The notes: a model not told the origin generated them from the sequence alone. A stretch of DNA of 64,000 nucleotides from Pseudideonella sakaiensis (GCF_001293525.1 NZ_BBYR01000077.1:1-64000); one strand, 5' to 3'; positions 43,779-53,003 are shown, counted from the stretch's first letter. Numbers and translations: made by a program.

Positions 43779-45000
43779 GCCGGGATTGGACCACGCCGCG
43801 CTGGCCGATGCGCTGTGCGACATCGTCGCGCAGGCCCTCGCGGAGGCGCCGCGCTTCGACCCGCCGCCGAACATCGACCTCGCGGTGGCCGCCTTTCCGC
43901 CCGGCCGGCCCCCGGTGTTCGCCAACGTGCTGTTCAGCCGCGACTGGCCGCGCGGCCTGGTCGCGAGCCTGCCGGACGATGCCGGCGCGGTGCGCAACCT
44001 GGCCTACTTCGCCGACCCGACGGATGCGCAGCGCACCTCGATCGCCTGGGCGCCAGGCGCCGACTGGACCATCCTGAACGGCCTGCGCCAGCTGGCCGGG
44101 CCGGGGCCGCACCAGTTCATCGCGCCCTACCCGGCCTCGCTGATCAAGCTGATGGTGGCGGTCGGCACCGGCCTGCTGGTCGACCGCGGCCGGGCCGCCT
44201 GGGACGAGCCGTGGGCGCACGGCAGCGAGACCCGGCCCGTCGCGGCCTGGGCCGACCCGATGCTGACGCTGAGCGACAACACGGCCACGCGCGCCCTCGT
44301 CGCGCTGCTGCACGCCCGCGGGCTGATCGAGCGCTCCGGGCCGCCGGACCGCGACGGCGCGGTGCCCGAACGCAATCGGCTGCACGCCGCCTTCGCGCGC
44401 GTCGGGCTGGACACGCTGCGCCTGGCCAACACCCGGCCCGATGGCGGCTGGCTGAACAGCGACGGCGCCGGCGTCGGCTGGCTGCAGATGACGGCCTGGG
44501 ACAGCCTGCGGCTGCTCTGGCTGCTGCGGCCGGAGCTGCCGGCGCCCTGGCTGGCACCGGACAGCGGCCCGCTGCTGCAGCCCGCGACCGCGGCACGGCT
44601 GTGGGGCTGGCTCGACGAGCAGGCGCTGCACGAGGTGCTGTCGTCCGTCCTGCGCGCGGGCCAGCCCGGCTGGATGCCCGGCATCCCGGCCCGGCTGCCG
44701 GCCCGCTGGCTGGGGCCCGACGGCCGCGCCCGCATCGACGGGCTCGAGCCGGGCGCGGACCTGCGGCCGGCGCAGGCCGCCGCCCAGGTCCACTTCGCGC
44801 ACAAGACCGGCACCACGGCGTCCTACGCCTCGGACGCCGGCTGGGTGGAATCGCTCGCGCCGGGGGGGCGCCGCTACCTCGTCGCGCTGCTGTCCACCCT
44901 CGGCTCGCGCCATGCGCCCGGGCCGGCGCTGGCGGTGCCGCCCTGCCTGGCGCGCATCGGCGCCGGCGTGGACGGCTGGCTCGCGCAGCGGCTCGGCTGA
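43777..45000 (+). CDS. Beta-lactamase-fold serine hydrolase, cytoplasmic
   Basis: A 407-residue penicillin-binding-protein-like enzyme (class A beta-lactamase superfamily, Beta-lactamase2). Active-site motifs are all present: S121-x-x-K124 in YPASLIKLM, S166-D-N168 in LTLSDNTATRAL, and K343-T-G in HKTGTTASY. No signal peptide is seen: the N-terminus MPGLDHAALADALCDIVAQA is amphipathic, so it would be cytoplasmic, unlike true beta-lactamases. This points to a peptidase or esterase acting on imported compounds. It is divergent from the AstE-like gene with overlapping start codons and convergent with the permease gene. Confidence 0.85.
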   Translation: MPGLDHAALADALCDIVAQALAEAPRFDPPPNIDLAVAAFPPGRPPVFANVLFSRDWPRGLVASLPDDAGAVRNLAYFADPTDAQRTSIAWAPGADWTILNGLRQLAGPGPHQFIAPYPASLIKLMVAVGTGLLVDRGRAAWDEPWAHGSETRPVAAWADPMLTLSDNTATRALVALLHARGLIERSGPPDRDGAVPERNRLHAAFARVGLDTLRLANTRPDGGWLNSDGAGVGWLQMTAWDSLRLLWLLRPELPAPWLAPDSGPLLQPATAARLWGWLDEQALHEVLSSVLRAGQPGWMPGIPARLPARWLGPDGRARIDGLEPGADLRPAQAAAQVHFAHKTGTTASYASDAGWVESLAPGGRRYLVALLSTLGSRHAPGPALAVPPCLARIGAGVDGWLAQRLG

Positions 45001-45103
45001 GGGCCGCTCGGGGCCGCCGCCTCCGACACGGCCCGACGGGGACCGCGGATCGGCACCGGCTGGCGCTGCCGGCCGCCCTCCGCACGCGCGCCCTCCGGCG
45101 CCT

Positions 45104-46384
45104 TCAGGCCGGAACCCCCGCCGGCCCCGCGGCCTCCTCCCGCGGCAGGCGCAGCGCCGCCGCGGCCACGAAGGACGGCAGCGTCGCGACGCAGGCCCAC
45201 ACGAAGAAGGCCGGGTAGCCGAGCACGGACTGCAGCGCGCCGGCCACCAGGCCCGGCAGCATCATCCCCAGCGCCATCAGCCCGGTGCCGATCGCATAGT
45301 GCGCGACCGGGTGCGGGCCCTGGGCGAGCCGCAGCAGCACCACCAGGAAGGCCGTGAAGCCCAGGCCGTAGCCGAACTGCTCCAGCACCACGCACAGGCC
45401 CACCGCGGCGAGCGACGCCGGCTGCAGCACGGCCAGCGCGACGTAGAGCAGGTTGGGCAGGTGGGTCGCGAGCAGCATCGGCCACAGGCAGCGTTCGAGG
45501 CCGCGGCGCGCGATCCAGAGGCCCCCGAGCAGCCCGCCCGCCGTCAGCGCGCCGATGCCCAGCGTGCCATAGACCCAGCCGACCTGCGCGGTGTCCAGCC
45601 CCAGCCCGCCGGCCTCGCGCGGATCAAGCAGGAAGGGCACGACCAGCTTCAGCAGCTGCGCCTCGCCGAGGCGGTAGAGCAGCACGAAGGCGAGCGCGCG
45701 GCCGATCTCGGGGCGGCGGAAGTAGGCGGCGAAGACGCCGCGCATCGCACGCAGCGTCGGCCGTTCGACCGGGAGCGCCGCGGGCGCAGGGCGTGGCAGC
45801 ACGCGCCGGTGCAGCAGCGCCGCGGCGACGAAGACGGCGGCCAGCAGCGAGAACACGACGGACCAGGCCGACGCCACCCCGAAGCCGGCGGCGATCAGCG
45901 TGCCGGCCAGCACCACCAGCCCGCCCTGGCCGCCGATCATCGCCGCCCGGTAGGCCGCGCTGCGCACGCCGACGAAGGCGGCCTGCGCGCGCGGCGGCAG
46001 CGCCTGCAGGTAGAAGCCGTCGGCGGCGATGTCGTGGGTGGCCGACGCGAACGCGAGCAGCCAGAACACGGCCACCGACGCGAGCAGCCAGTGCGGCGTG
46101 CGCAGCGCCGCGGCGAGGGCCAGCAGCGCCAGCGCGATGGCCAGCTGCAGCCCCACCACCCAGCGCCTGGGGCTGCCGCAGAGATCCACCCACGGGCTCC
46201 ACAGCGGCTTCAGCACCCAGGGCAGGTAGAAGCCGCTGGTGAGCAGCGCGATCTCGGTGTTCGAGACGCCGAGGTTCTTGTACGCGACCACCGACAGCGT
46301 CATCACCGCCACGTAGGGCAGCCCCTGCACGAGGTAGAGCGACGGGATCCAGCGCCAGGGCGACGCGGCGGACGGCAAGGACAC
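45104..46384 (-). CDS. MFS permease related to AmpG
   Basis: A 426-residue inner-membrane protein with about 12 hydrophobic segments, starting at GTG 46384. The opening WIPSLYLVQGLPYVAVMTLSV, LPWVLKPLWSPWVDLCGS and ASATHDIAADGFYLQALPP are characteristic of AmpG-like PAT-family transporters, which import anhydromuropeptides from the periplasm. It is shorter than E. coli AmpG (14 helices, near 490 residues). The place between a serine hydrolase and a TonB receptor among murein enzymes supports murein fragments as substrate, but sugar or siderophore transport by other members is possible. Confidence 0.83.
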   Translation of the reverse strand: MSLPSAASPWRWIPSLYLVQGLPYVAVMTLSVVAYKNLGVSNTEIALLTSGFYLPWVLKPLWSPWVDLCGSPRRWVVGLQLAIALALLALAAALRTPHWLLASVAVFWLLAFASATHDIAADGFYLQALPPRAQAAFVGVRSAAYRAAMIGGQGGLVVLAGTLIAAGFGVASAWSVVFSLLAAVFVAAALLHRRVLPRPAPAALPVERPTLRAMRGVFAAYFRRPEIGRALAFVLLYRLGEAQLLKLVVPFLLDPREAGGLGLDTAQVGWVYGTLGIGALTAGGLLGGLWIARRGLERCLWPMLLATHLPNLLYVALAVLQPASLAAVGLCVVLEQFGYGLGFTAFLVVLLRLAQGPHPVAHYAIGTGLMALGMMLPGLVAGALQSVLGYPAFFVWACVATLPSFVAAAALRLPREEAAGPAGVPA

Positions 46385-46681
46385 GGTGGCGGACGGGTGG
46401 CGAGCGGCGGACGGGCGCGGGAGCGCGCGGCGATTGTGGCCTCGACGCGACAGTGACCGGCCTCCCGGCCGCCCCGCGGGCGGCGATCGGGGCCCGACAC
46501 CGCGATCGCGGGGCTCCCCGCGGTGTCGGCCGTGCATCGCTACGGTAAAGTGATCCGACCAATTGTGACGCCCCGGCGACGCGGGCGAAACGACACCGGC
46601 CGTCCCGCCGCAGCGGGGCGCCACCGCGAGGGACCGGCCGCCGCAGCGACGGCGCCAGCAAACGCCGAAGGGGGAAAGTCG

Positions 46682-49435
46682 ATGAAGAAGAGGTCCGTGG
46701 TCCGGGCGATCGCCGTGCTGTGCGCGACGACGCCGGCCTTCGCCCAGCAGGGCACCACGCTCGAGCGCGTGGAGATCACCGGCTCGAGCATCAAGCGGGT
46801 GCAGACCGAGGGCGCGACCCCGGTGCAGACCATCACCCGCACCGAGATCGAGCGCGCCGGCATCGTGAATGCCGAGCAGCTGCTGATGCGCATCAGCGCC
46901 AACGGCACCGGCGCCGACAACCTCTCCTCGAACGTCGGCATCCAGCTCGGCACCACGGACCGCAACAACAACGGCAACTCCAGCGCCAACCTGCGCGGCC
47001 TCGGGTCCTCGAGCACGCTGGTGCTGCTGAACGGCCGCCGCATCGCGGCGCACGGCGCGAAGGGCAACTCGGTCGACCTGAACTGGATCCCGATGGCCGC
47101 GGTCGAGCGCGTCGAGGTGCTGAAGGACGGCGCGTCGGCGACCTATGGCACCGACGCGATCGGTGGCGTCATCAACTTCATCCTGCGCAAGGACTACGCC
47201 GGCTTCGAGGCCGGCGGCTTCGTCGACGTGACCGAGGAAGGCGGCGGCAACATCTACCGCGGCTCGCTGCTCGGCGGCTGGGGCAACCTCGAGCGTGACC
47301 GCTTCAACGTGATGGCCAGCCTGGCCTTCGACAAGCAGGAGAAGCTCGGCGGCACCGAGCGCAGCTTCTCGAACGGCTTCCAGCCGGCGCGCGGCCTGTC
47401 GCCGGACACCGCCGGCACCCCGTTCGCGACGCAGACCGGCGTCGCCGGCACCGCGATCGGCGCCACCTACACGCTGCCGACGACCGGCAGCCAGACCTAC
47501 AACCGAGCCAACCTGCTGAGCTTCCAGGGCAACTGCGACAGCATCCCCGGCATGTCGCAGTACCAGTCGGCACTGTGGGGCGCGCCCGGCGCGCGCTTCG
47601 CCTGCGCCTACGACTACGGCGGCTCGGCCGTGCTGATCCAGCCGCTGGAGCGCACCAACTTCGTCGGCCGCGGCGCCTTCGCGATCAACCCCGACACCAC
47701 CGCCTTCGTCGAGACCGTGGTCGGCCGCTCGGTGGCCACCAAGCAGTTCGAGCCCTACCAGATCACCACCAACCTGGCGACCGCCTACCCGGTGAACGGG
47801 CCGTACTACCAGAACCTCTCGGCCTACATCCCGAGCTTCGACGCCACCAAGCCGATCGCCTACCGCTGGCGCTGCACCGACTGCGGCGGCCGCACCATCG
47901 AGACGACCACCGACGCCTACCGCGTGCTGGCCGGCCTCGAGGGCACGCTGATGAAGAAGTGGGACTACAAGATCGGCCTGTCGACCGCCGAGAGCAAGGC
48001 CCAGTCGGTGCTCGGCGAGGGCTACCTGTTCACCGCCGCGATGAACGCGGCGCTGGCCAGCGGCGTGGTCAACCCCTGGGTGCCGCTGGGCCAGAGCCAG
48101 CCGGCCGCCGGCATGGCCGCGCTGCGCGGCGCCAGCGCCGCGGGCACGCGGCTGTTCGACGGCAAGTCGAAGACGACCGAACTCGATGGCGTGATCTCCG
48201 GCGAGCTGGCCCAGCTGCCGGCCGGCGCGCTGTCGGCCGCCGTCGGCTTCGACTGGCGCAAGGAGAGCTACGCCTTCAGCGACGGCTCGACGACCACCAA
48301 CCCCGTCTTCCTGGCCCCCTTCGACCCCGAGTTCCCGAAGGTCTCGCGCGACATCAAGGCGGTGTTCGCCGAGGTGGCGGTGCCGGTGGTGAAGGGCCTG
48401 GAGGCAACGCTGGCGGTGCGCCACGACGACTACAGCGACTTCGGCACCACCACCAACCCGAAGGTGTCGCTGAAGTACATGCCGGTCAAGCAGGTGCTGG
48501 TGCGCGGCTCCTACAACACCGGCTTCCGCGCGCCGAGCTTCTTCCAGCTCTACACCGCGCAGGCCCTGTCGCAGATTCCCGGCAACATCGCCGACCCGGA
48601 GCTCTGCCCGCGCGGCAACGTCGCCGGCGCCGACCTGAGCGTCTGCGCGATCCGCCCGAACGGCCTGATCGGCGGCAACCCCGCGCTCAAGCCGGAGGAG
48701 TCCAAGCAGTGGACCGTCGGCCTGGTGCTGTCGCCGACCGACTGGTTCACCGCCGCGATCGACCTGTGGGAGATCAAGCGCACCAACCTGATCTACCAGA
48801 TCACGCCGCAGCAGATCATCGCCAACTACGCGCAGTTCGGGCCCAGCTACATCCAGCGCGGCACCGACGGCCGCATCGACGGCCCCGGCGGCTTCATCCG
48901 CGCCGGCTTCGTGAACGCCGACGGCGACATCACGCGCGGCACCGACCTGAGCCTGCAGGCCACCGGCAAGCTCGCCGGCGCCACGATCACCGGCACCTTC
49001 GACGGCACCTACATCGACAGCCACCGCACGCGCATCTTCTCCAGCCAGCCCTACGTCGAGACGGCCGGGCAGTGGAACTCGCGCGACCTGTTCGTGCGCT
49101 GGAAGCACCAGCTCGGCGTGACCTACACCCGCGGCCCGTGGAGCAGCACGGTCTCGCAGAGCTACACCTCGGGCTACAAGGACGAGAAGCCGGTCGGCAC
49201 GGTGCCGGCGGGCTGGAACCCGAAGGTGGACAGCTACACGGTCTACAACGTGTCGGCGACCTACACCGGCATCAAGAACCTGACGATCACCGCCGGCATC
49301 AAGAACCTGTTCGACACCGACCCGCCGTTCACCGCGCACAACCTGGACTTCGCCGCCGGCGCGGGCTGGGATCCGCGCGTCGCCGATCCGCGCGGCCGCG
49401 CCTACACGCTGCGCCTGAACTACGTCTTCTTCTGA
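46682..49435 (+). CDS. TonB-dependent outer membrane receptor
   Basis: A 917-residue receptor. The ATG at 46682 is preceded by GGGGGAAAG. After the signal peptide (RAIAVLCATTPAFAQ) the N-terminus LERVEITGSSIKRVQTEG holds the TonB-box region. The plug domain has TRTEIERAGIVNAEQLL, NLRGLGSSSTLVLLNGRR and VERVEVLKDGASATYGTDAIGGVINFI. The barrel ends LRLNYVFF with terminal Phe. It has the same overall form as the oligomeric-substrate receptors of Xanthomonas and Caulobacter rather than siderophore receptors, and no iron or siderophore gene is close. It heads a likely operon with the D-Ala-D-Ala dipeptidase and LD-carboxypeptidase. Confidence 0.95.
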   Translation: MKKRSVVRAIAVLCATTPAFAQQGTTLERVEITGSSIKRVQTEGATPVQTITRTEIERAGIVNAEQLLMRISANGTGADNLSSNVGIQLGTTDRNNNGNSSANLRGLGSSSTLVLLNGRRIAAHGAKGNSVDLNWIPMAAVERVEVLKDGASATYGTDAIGGVINFILRKDYAGFEAGGFVDVTEEGGGNIYRGSLLGGWGNLERDRFNVMASLAFDKQEKLGGTERSFSNGFQPARGLSPDTAGTPFATQTGVAGTAIGATYTLPTTGSQTYNRANLLSFQGNCDSIPGMSQYQSALWGAPGARFACAYDYGGSAVLIQPLERTNFVGRGAFAINPDTTAFVETVVGRSVATKQFEPYQITTNLATAYPVNGPYYQNLSAYIPSFDATKPIAYRWRCTDCGGRTIETTTDAYRVLAGLEGTLMKKWDYKIGLSTAESKAQSVLGEGYLFTAAMNAALASGVVNPWVPLGQSQPAAGMAALRGASAAGTRLFDGKSKTTELDGVISGELAQLPAGALSAAVGFDWRKESYAFSDGSTTTNPVFLAPFDPEFPKVSRDIKAVFAEVAVPVVKGLEATLAVRHDDYSDFGTTTNPKVSLKYMPVKQVLVRGSYNTGFRAPSFFQLYTAQALSQIPGNIADPELCPRGNVAGADLSVCAIRPNGLIGGNPALKPEESKQWTVGLVLSPTDWFTAAIDLWEIKRTNLIYQITPQQIIANYAQFGPSYIQRGTDGRIDGPGGFIRAGFVNADGDITRGTDLSLQATGKLAGATITGTFDGTYIDSHRTRIFSSQPYVETAGQWNSRDLFVRWKHQLGVTYTRGPWSSTVSQSYTSGYKDEKPVGTVPAGWNPKVDSYTVYNVSATYTGIKNLTITAGIKNLFDTDPPFTAHNLDFAAGAGWDPRVADPRGRAYTLRLNYVFF

Positions 49436-49441
49436 CGCGCC

Positions 49442-49490
49442 GCGGGCCGGGTTCGCCCGGCCCGCCCCGGCGGCCTGCCCGCAGGCCGCC
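49442..49490 (+). repeat. Two tandem perfect hairpins between receptor and dipeptidase genes
   Basis: First: GCGGGCCGGG-TTCG-CCCGGCCCGC at 49442-49465, a 10-base stem with a UUCG loop. Second: GGCGGCCTGC-CC-GCAGGCCGCC at 49469-49490, again a 10-base stem. Neither has a T run. They could slow or partly stop transcription, or protect the 3' end of the receptor mRNA. Confidence 0.7.
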
Positions 49491-49501
49491 CGGCGGCCCC
49501 G

Positions 49502-50104
49502 ATGATCGACTGCGAATCTCTCCCCGGCCACCCCGATTTCCGCCCGCTGGCGTCGCTGCGCGGGGTGCTGCACGAGCTGCGCTACGCCGGCACCGACAAC
49601 TTCGCCGGCCGCGTGCTGTACCGCGGCCTGGACACCGCCTGGCTGCGCCGCGAGGCCGCCGAGGGCCTCGAGGCGGCGGCCGACTGGCTGGCGCGGCACC
49701 GGCCCGGCCACCGGCTGCTGGTGCTGGACGCGCTGCGCCCGCACCGGGTGCAGGAAGCGATCTGGCGCGAGGTCGAGGGCACGCCGGCCGCCGCCTACTT
49801 CGCCGACCCGGCGATCGGCTCGGTGCACAGCCATGGCATGGCCGTCGACCTGACCGTGCTGGGCCCGGACGGCCGCGAACGCGACATGGGTGCCGGCTTC
49901 GACGAGATGAGCGAACGCTCCCACCCCGCGCTGGAGACCCGCCACCTCGCGCTCGGCGTGCTCGGCGCCGAGCAGCTGCGCGAGCGCGGCTGGCTCTATG
50001 CCGCGATGGCGCACGGCGGCTTCCAGGGCATCGCCACCGAGTGGTGGCACTTCGACCACGGCGACCGCGACCAGGTGCGCCGGATGCTGCCGCGTGTCTA
50101 CTGA
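49502..50104 (+). CDS. ddpX: D-Ala-D-Ala dipeptidase (VanX/DdpX, M15D)
   Basis: A 200-residue zinc dipeptidase. Metal-binding and catalytic residues of the family are complete: Ser-x-His109-x3-x-Asp116 in SVHSHGMAVD, Glu180 and His183 in EWWHFDHG, and Arg79 in LDALRPHR. No signal peptide, so it is cytoplasmic. It cuts D-Ala-D-Ala into two D-Ala, for use as carbon source or for recycling. The absence of vanA, vanH or van regulators argues against glycopeptide resistance. In E. coli ddpX is part of a D-Ala-D-Ala transport operon, comparable to the peptide ABC system found here. The stop overlaps the next start by 11 bases. Confidence 0.92.
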   Translation: MIDCESLPGHPDFRPLASLRGVLHELRYAGTDNFAGRVLYRGLDTAWLRREAAEGLEAAADWLARHRPGHRLLVLDALRPHRVQEAIWREVEGTPAAAYFADPAIGSVHSHGMAVDLTVLGPDGRERDMGAGFDEMSERSHPALETRHLALGVLGAEQLRERGWLYAAMAHGGFQGIATEWWHFDHGDRDQVRRMLPRVY

Positions 50105-51275
50105 CGCGGGCCGCGCCGGCCCCGATCCGGACCCCGATGCCGCCGGCCCCGACGGCGGGCGGCGCCGCCTGCTGGGCGGTGGGCTGGCCGGCAGCGGGCT
50201 CGCGCTCGCCGGCCGGCTGGCTGGCGGCCTCGCTGCCGGCGGCCTGGGCGTGGCCACGGCGGCCGCGCAGGCGGCCGGTCCGGGTGGAACGGGCGAGCCG
50301 GAGCGCCGGCCTGCCGCGCCCGAGCGCCCGCTGCTGAAGCCGCCGCGGCTGGAACCCGGCCAGACCATCGGCCTGGTCGCGCCCTCGTCGGCCGTCTACG
50401 AGGCCGGCCCGCGCGAGCTGGCGATCGAGTCGCTGCAGGGCCTCGGCTACCGCGTGGTCGAAGGGCGCCACCTGCGCGAGCGCCGCGGCCCCTTCGCCGG
50501 CACCGACGCGCAGCGCGCGGCCGATCTGATGGCGATGGTCGACGACCCGCAGGTGCACGGCATCCTCGCGCTGACCGGCGGTTCCGGCGCCAACCGCATC
50601 CTGCCGCTGCTGGACTACGCGCGCATCGCGCGCCGCCCGAAATTCCTCGGCGGCTTCAGCGACACCACCGCGCTGATCAATGCGGTGCACGCGCGCACCG
50701 GGCTCGTGACCTTCCATGCGCCGGTCGCGATCTCCGAGTGGAACGCCTTCAGCGTGCGCCACTTCCAGGGTGTGGTGGCCGAGGGCCAGGCGATGACGCT
50801 GCGCAACCCGCAGGAGCGCGGCGAGTTCCCCGCAGCGCGCGAGGACCGCATCCGCACGCTGCGCGGCGGTCGCGCGCGCGGCCGCCTGGTCGGCGGCAAC
50901 CTGGCGGTGCTCAGCTCGCTGGCGGGCTCGCCCTACCTGCCCGCCTTCGACGGCGCGATCCTCTTCCTCGAGGACATCAACGAGTACATCTACCGCATCG
51001 ACCGGATGCTGTCGACGCTGAAGCTCGCGGGCGCGCTGGACCGGCTGGCCGGCGTGGTGCTGGGCCAGTTCACCAACTGCACGCCCGGCGAGGGCTACGG
51101 CAGCCTGACGCTGGACGAGGTCTTCGAGGACTACTTCGGGCCGCTCGGCGTGCCGGTCTACCGTGGCGCGCTGATCGGCCACATCCGGCGCAAGTTCACC
51201 GTGCCGATCGGCCTGCCGGCGGAGATCGACGCGGACGCCGGCAGCCTGCAGCTGCTCGAAGCGGCGGTGCGCTGA
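50094..51275 (+). CDS. ldcA: Exported LD-carboxypeptidase (S66, LdcA family) with Tat signal
   Basis: A 393-residue enzyme that removes the terminal D-Ala from murein tetrapeptides. The catalytic triad is Ser189 in GGFSDTTALINA, Glu293 in ILFLEDINEYIYRID and His363 in LIGHIRRKFTVPIG. The start is GTG 50094 inside the previous gene. Residues 23-60 form a Tat-type signal: GRRRLLGGGLAGSGLALAGRL up to TAAAQAA. E. coli LdcA has no signal and is cytoplasmic, so periplasmic action is a distinct feature here. The region between 61 and 88 is a Pro-rich linker. Confidence 0.9.
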   Translation: MSTDAGRAGPDPDPDAAGPDGGRRRLLGGGLAGSGLALAGRLAGGLAAGGLGVATAAAQAAGPGGTGEPERRPAAPERPLLKPPRLEPGQTIGLVAPSSAVYEAGPRELAIESLQGLGYRVVEGRHLRERRGPFAGTDAQRAADLMAMVDDPQVHGILALTGGSGANRILPLLDYARIARRPKFLGGFSDTTALINAVHARTGLVTFHAPVAISEWNAFSVRHFQGVVAEGQAMTLRNPQERGEFPAAREDRIRTLRGGRARGRLVGGNLAVLSSLAGSPYLPAFDGAILFLEDINEYIYRIDRMLSTLKLAGALDRLAGVVLGQFTNCTPGEGYGSLTLDEVFEDYFGPLGVPVYRGALIGHIRRKFTVPIGLPAEIDADAGSLQLLEAAVR

Positions 51276-51350
51276 AGCGCGCGGGGCGCCGCGGGCGCCG
51301 CGGGCGCTGCGGCGGCGGCGCAGCGACGGGGCCGGCCAGACCGGCGGGCC

Positions 51351-53003
51351 TCAGCGGCAGGCCGGCGCCGGCTCGTCCCAGGCGCCGGGTGCGAGCCCGG
51401 TGCGCACGATCCACTCGACCAGCGGGTCCAGCACGCGGCGCCCGGCGCTGCCGCCCCCGTGCTCGTCGTTGACCATCGCGGCCACCAGCCAGTCGCGGCC
51501 CGACCGGTCGCTGACGACGCCGGCGATGGCGGCCGCGTTGCGCAGCGCCCCCGTCTTCAGCCGCGCACGCGCCTGCGCCGGGCCGCCCTTCAGCCGGTTG
51601 CGCATCGTCCCGTCGACACCGGCCAGCGGCAGGCTGGCCAGCAGCTCGGGCCCGGTGCTCGCCGCCAGGCCCGCGCGCAGGGCCTCGACCAGCTGGCGCG
51701 CGCTGATGCGCTCGCGCCGCGACAGGCCCGAGCCGTTGTCCATCACCAGCCCCGTGCGGTCGATGCCCTGGCGGTCCAGCCAGGCATCGACCACGGCCGC
51801 GGAGCGGGCGAGCGTGTCGCCGGCGGGCGCCCCGTCGACCGGCGCCAGCGCGCCCAGCGAGAGGTAGAGCAGGCGTGCATAGACGTTGTTGGACTGCTTG
51901 TTCACCGGGTGCAGCAGCTCGCTCCACGGCCGCGACAGGTGGCGCGCGAGCAGCCGTGCGCCGGGCGGCGTGGCGCCGCTGCGCAGCCGGCCGGTCCACT
52001 GCCCGCCGAGGCCCTGCCAGAGCCAGCGGATCTGGTGCTCGGCCTGCAGGTCACGCTCGTAGAGCTGCATCGCCTGCTGCTGCCGGCACTGGCGCGGGAA
52101 GCGCCCCGACAGCTGCAGGCGCACCCGACCATCGGCGCCGGCCGTGGCCTGCGGCGGCGTCCAGCCGTCCTCCCAGCGCGGGCACGGCAGCTCGTCCGCC
52201 AGCACCAGCCGGTTGTCGATCTCGACGCCGTCGACCGGCGGCTCCAGCCGCACCGTGACCCGGCGGTCGTCGGCGCTCAGCACCAGGCCCATCAGGTTGC
52301 CGGTGAACTGCAGCGCATCCGGGATCACGTTGTACGGGAACTCGGGCTGGTCGTCGAAGGGCGGCACGCCGAGGTCGAGGCGCTCGGGCTGGAACAGGCT
52401 GCGGTCCAGCACGAGGTCGCCGGCGATCTCGCGCACGCCCTGCGCGCGCAGCGCCTGCAGCAGCGCCCAGGCCTCGGGCAGGTCGAGCTCCGGGTCCGCG
52501 CCACCGCGCAGCACCAGGTCGCCCGCCAGGCGCCCGTCCTGCAGCGGCGCGGCGCTGAGCAGCTCGGTCGAGCCGCGGTGCGCCGGCCCCAGGCGCTCGA
52601 GCGCGACGACGCTGGTGAGGACCTTCATCGCCGAGGCCGGCTGCATCGCCCGGTCCGGCTGGTGCGACCAGCCCGCAGCCGCGCGGCCGCCCGTCGCGGC
52701 GCGCGGGCCGACGTCGCCCGCGCGGGTCGCCGGCGCGTCGCGCGGCGACACCAGCACCGCGAGGGCCTCCTCCGGCAGGCCCGCACACTGCAGTGCCTGG
52801 CGCACGGCCGGGGGCAGCCCCGCGGGCGGCGCGGCCGGCGACAGAACCGCCGAACGACCCGGCGCAGGGGGCGGCGGCGTGGCCGCGCAGCCGGCCAGCC
52901 CGGTCGCGGTGGCCAGCAGCAGCGCCGCGCCCCAGGCGCGACCGGGGACCGCCGTGCGGCGGGCGGGGAGAGGCAAGGGCCGGGACAGCCAGGCGCGGGT
53001 CAT
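51351..53003 (-). CDS. dacB: D,D-carboxypeptidase/endopeptidase PBP4 (S13), lipoprotein form
   Basis: A 550-residue penicillin-binding protein. Active-site motifs: S124-x-x-K127 in QPASAMKVL, S-x-N in VNKQSNNVYARLL, and K-T-G in RLKTGALRNAAA. The lipobox TGLAGC gives an acylated cysteine at residue 39, whereas E. coli PBP4 has a plain signal peptide. The enzyme cuts D-Ala-D-Ala and D,D cross-links. It is the last gene of the peptide ABC transporter series, 46 bases behind the second ATPase gene on the same strand, which suggests that cleavage and uptake are expressed together. Confidence 0.93.
   Translation of the reverse strand: MTRAWLSRPLPLPARRTAVPGRAWGAALLLATATGLAGCAATPPPPAPGRSAVLSPAAPPAGLPPAVRQALQCAGLPEEALAVLVSPRDAPATRAGDVGPRAATGGRAAAGWSHQPDRAMQPASAMKVLTSVVALERLGPAHRGSTELLSAAPLQDGRLAGDLVLRGGADPELDLPEAWALLQALRAQGVREIAGDLVLDRSLFQPERLDLGVPPFDDQPEFPYNVIPDALQFTGNLMGLVLSADDRRVTVRLEPPVDGVEIDNRLVLADELPCPRWEDGWTPPQATAGADGRVRLQLSGRFPRQCRQQQAMQLYERDLQAEHQIRWLWQGLGGQWTGRLRSGATPPGARLLARHLSRPWSELLHPVNKQSNNVYARLLYLSLGALAPVDGAPAGDTLARSAAVVDAWLDRQGIDRTGLVMDNGSGLSRRERISARQLVEALRAGLAASTGPELLASLPLAGVDGTMRNRLKGGPAQARARLKTGALRNAAAIAGVVSDRSGRDWLVAAMVNDEHGGGSAGRRVLDPLVEWIVRTGLAPGAWDEPAPACR

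Noticed and set aside
46682-49435. Reading the TonB receptor as a siderophore receptor
   Set aside because: No siderophore synthesis, iron transport or Fur-box-like sequence was seen nearby; the neighbours are murein enzymes.
49502-50104. Glycopeptide resistance function for the VanX-like gene
   Set aside because: No vanH, vanA or vanS/R homologues accompany it, and the LD-carboxypeptidase and transporter context points to murein turnover.
45104-50368. Minus-strand frame of over 1,700 codons covering the TonB receptor
   Set aside because: Only its last 426 codons encode a recognisable protein (the AmpG-like permease); the rest is the shadow of the receptor gene and has repetitive His/Arg/Val composition.
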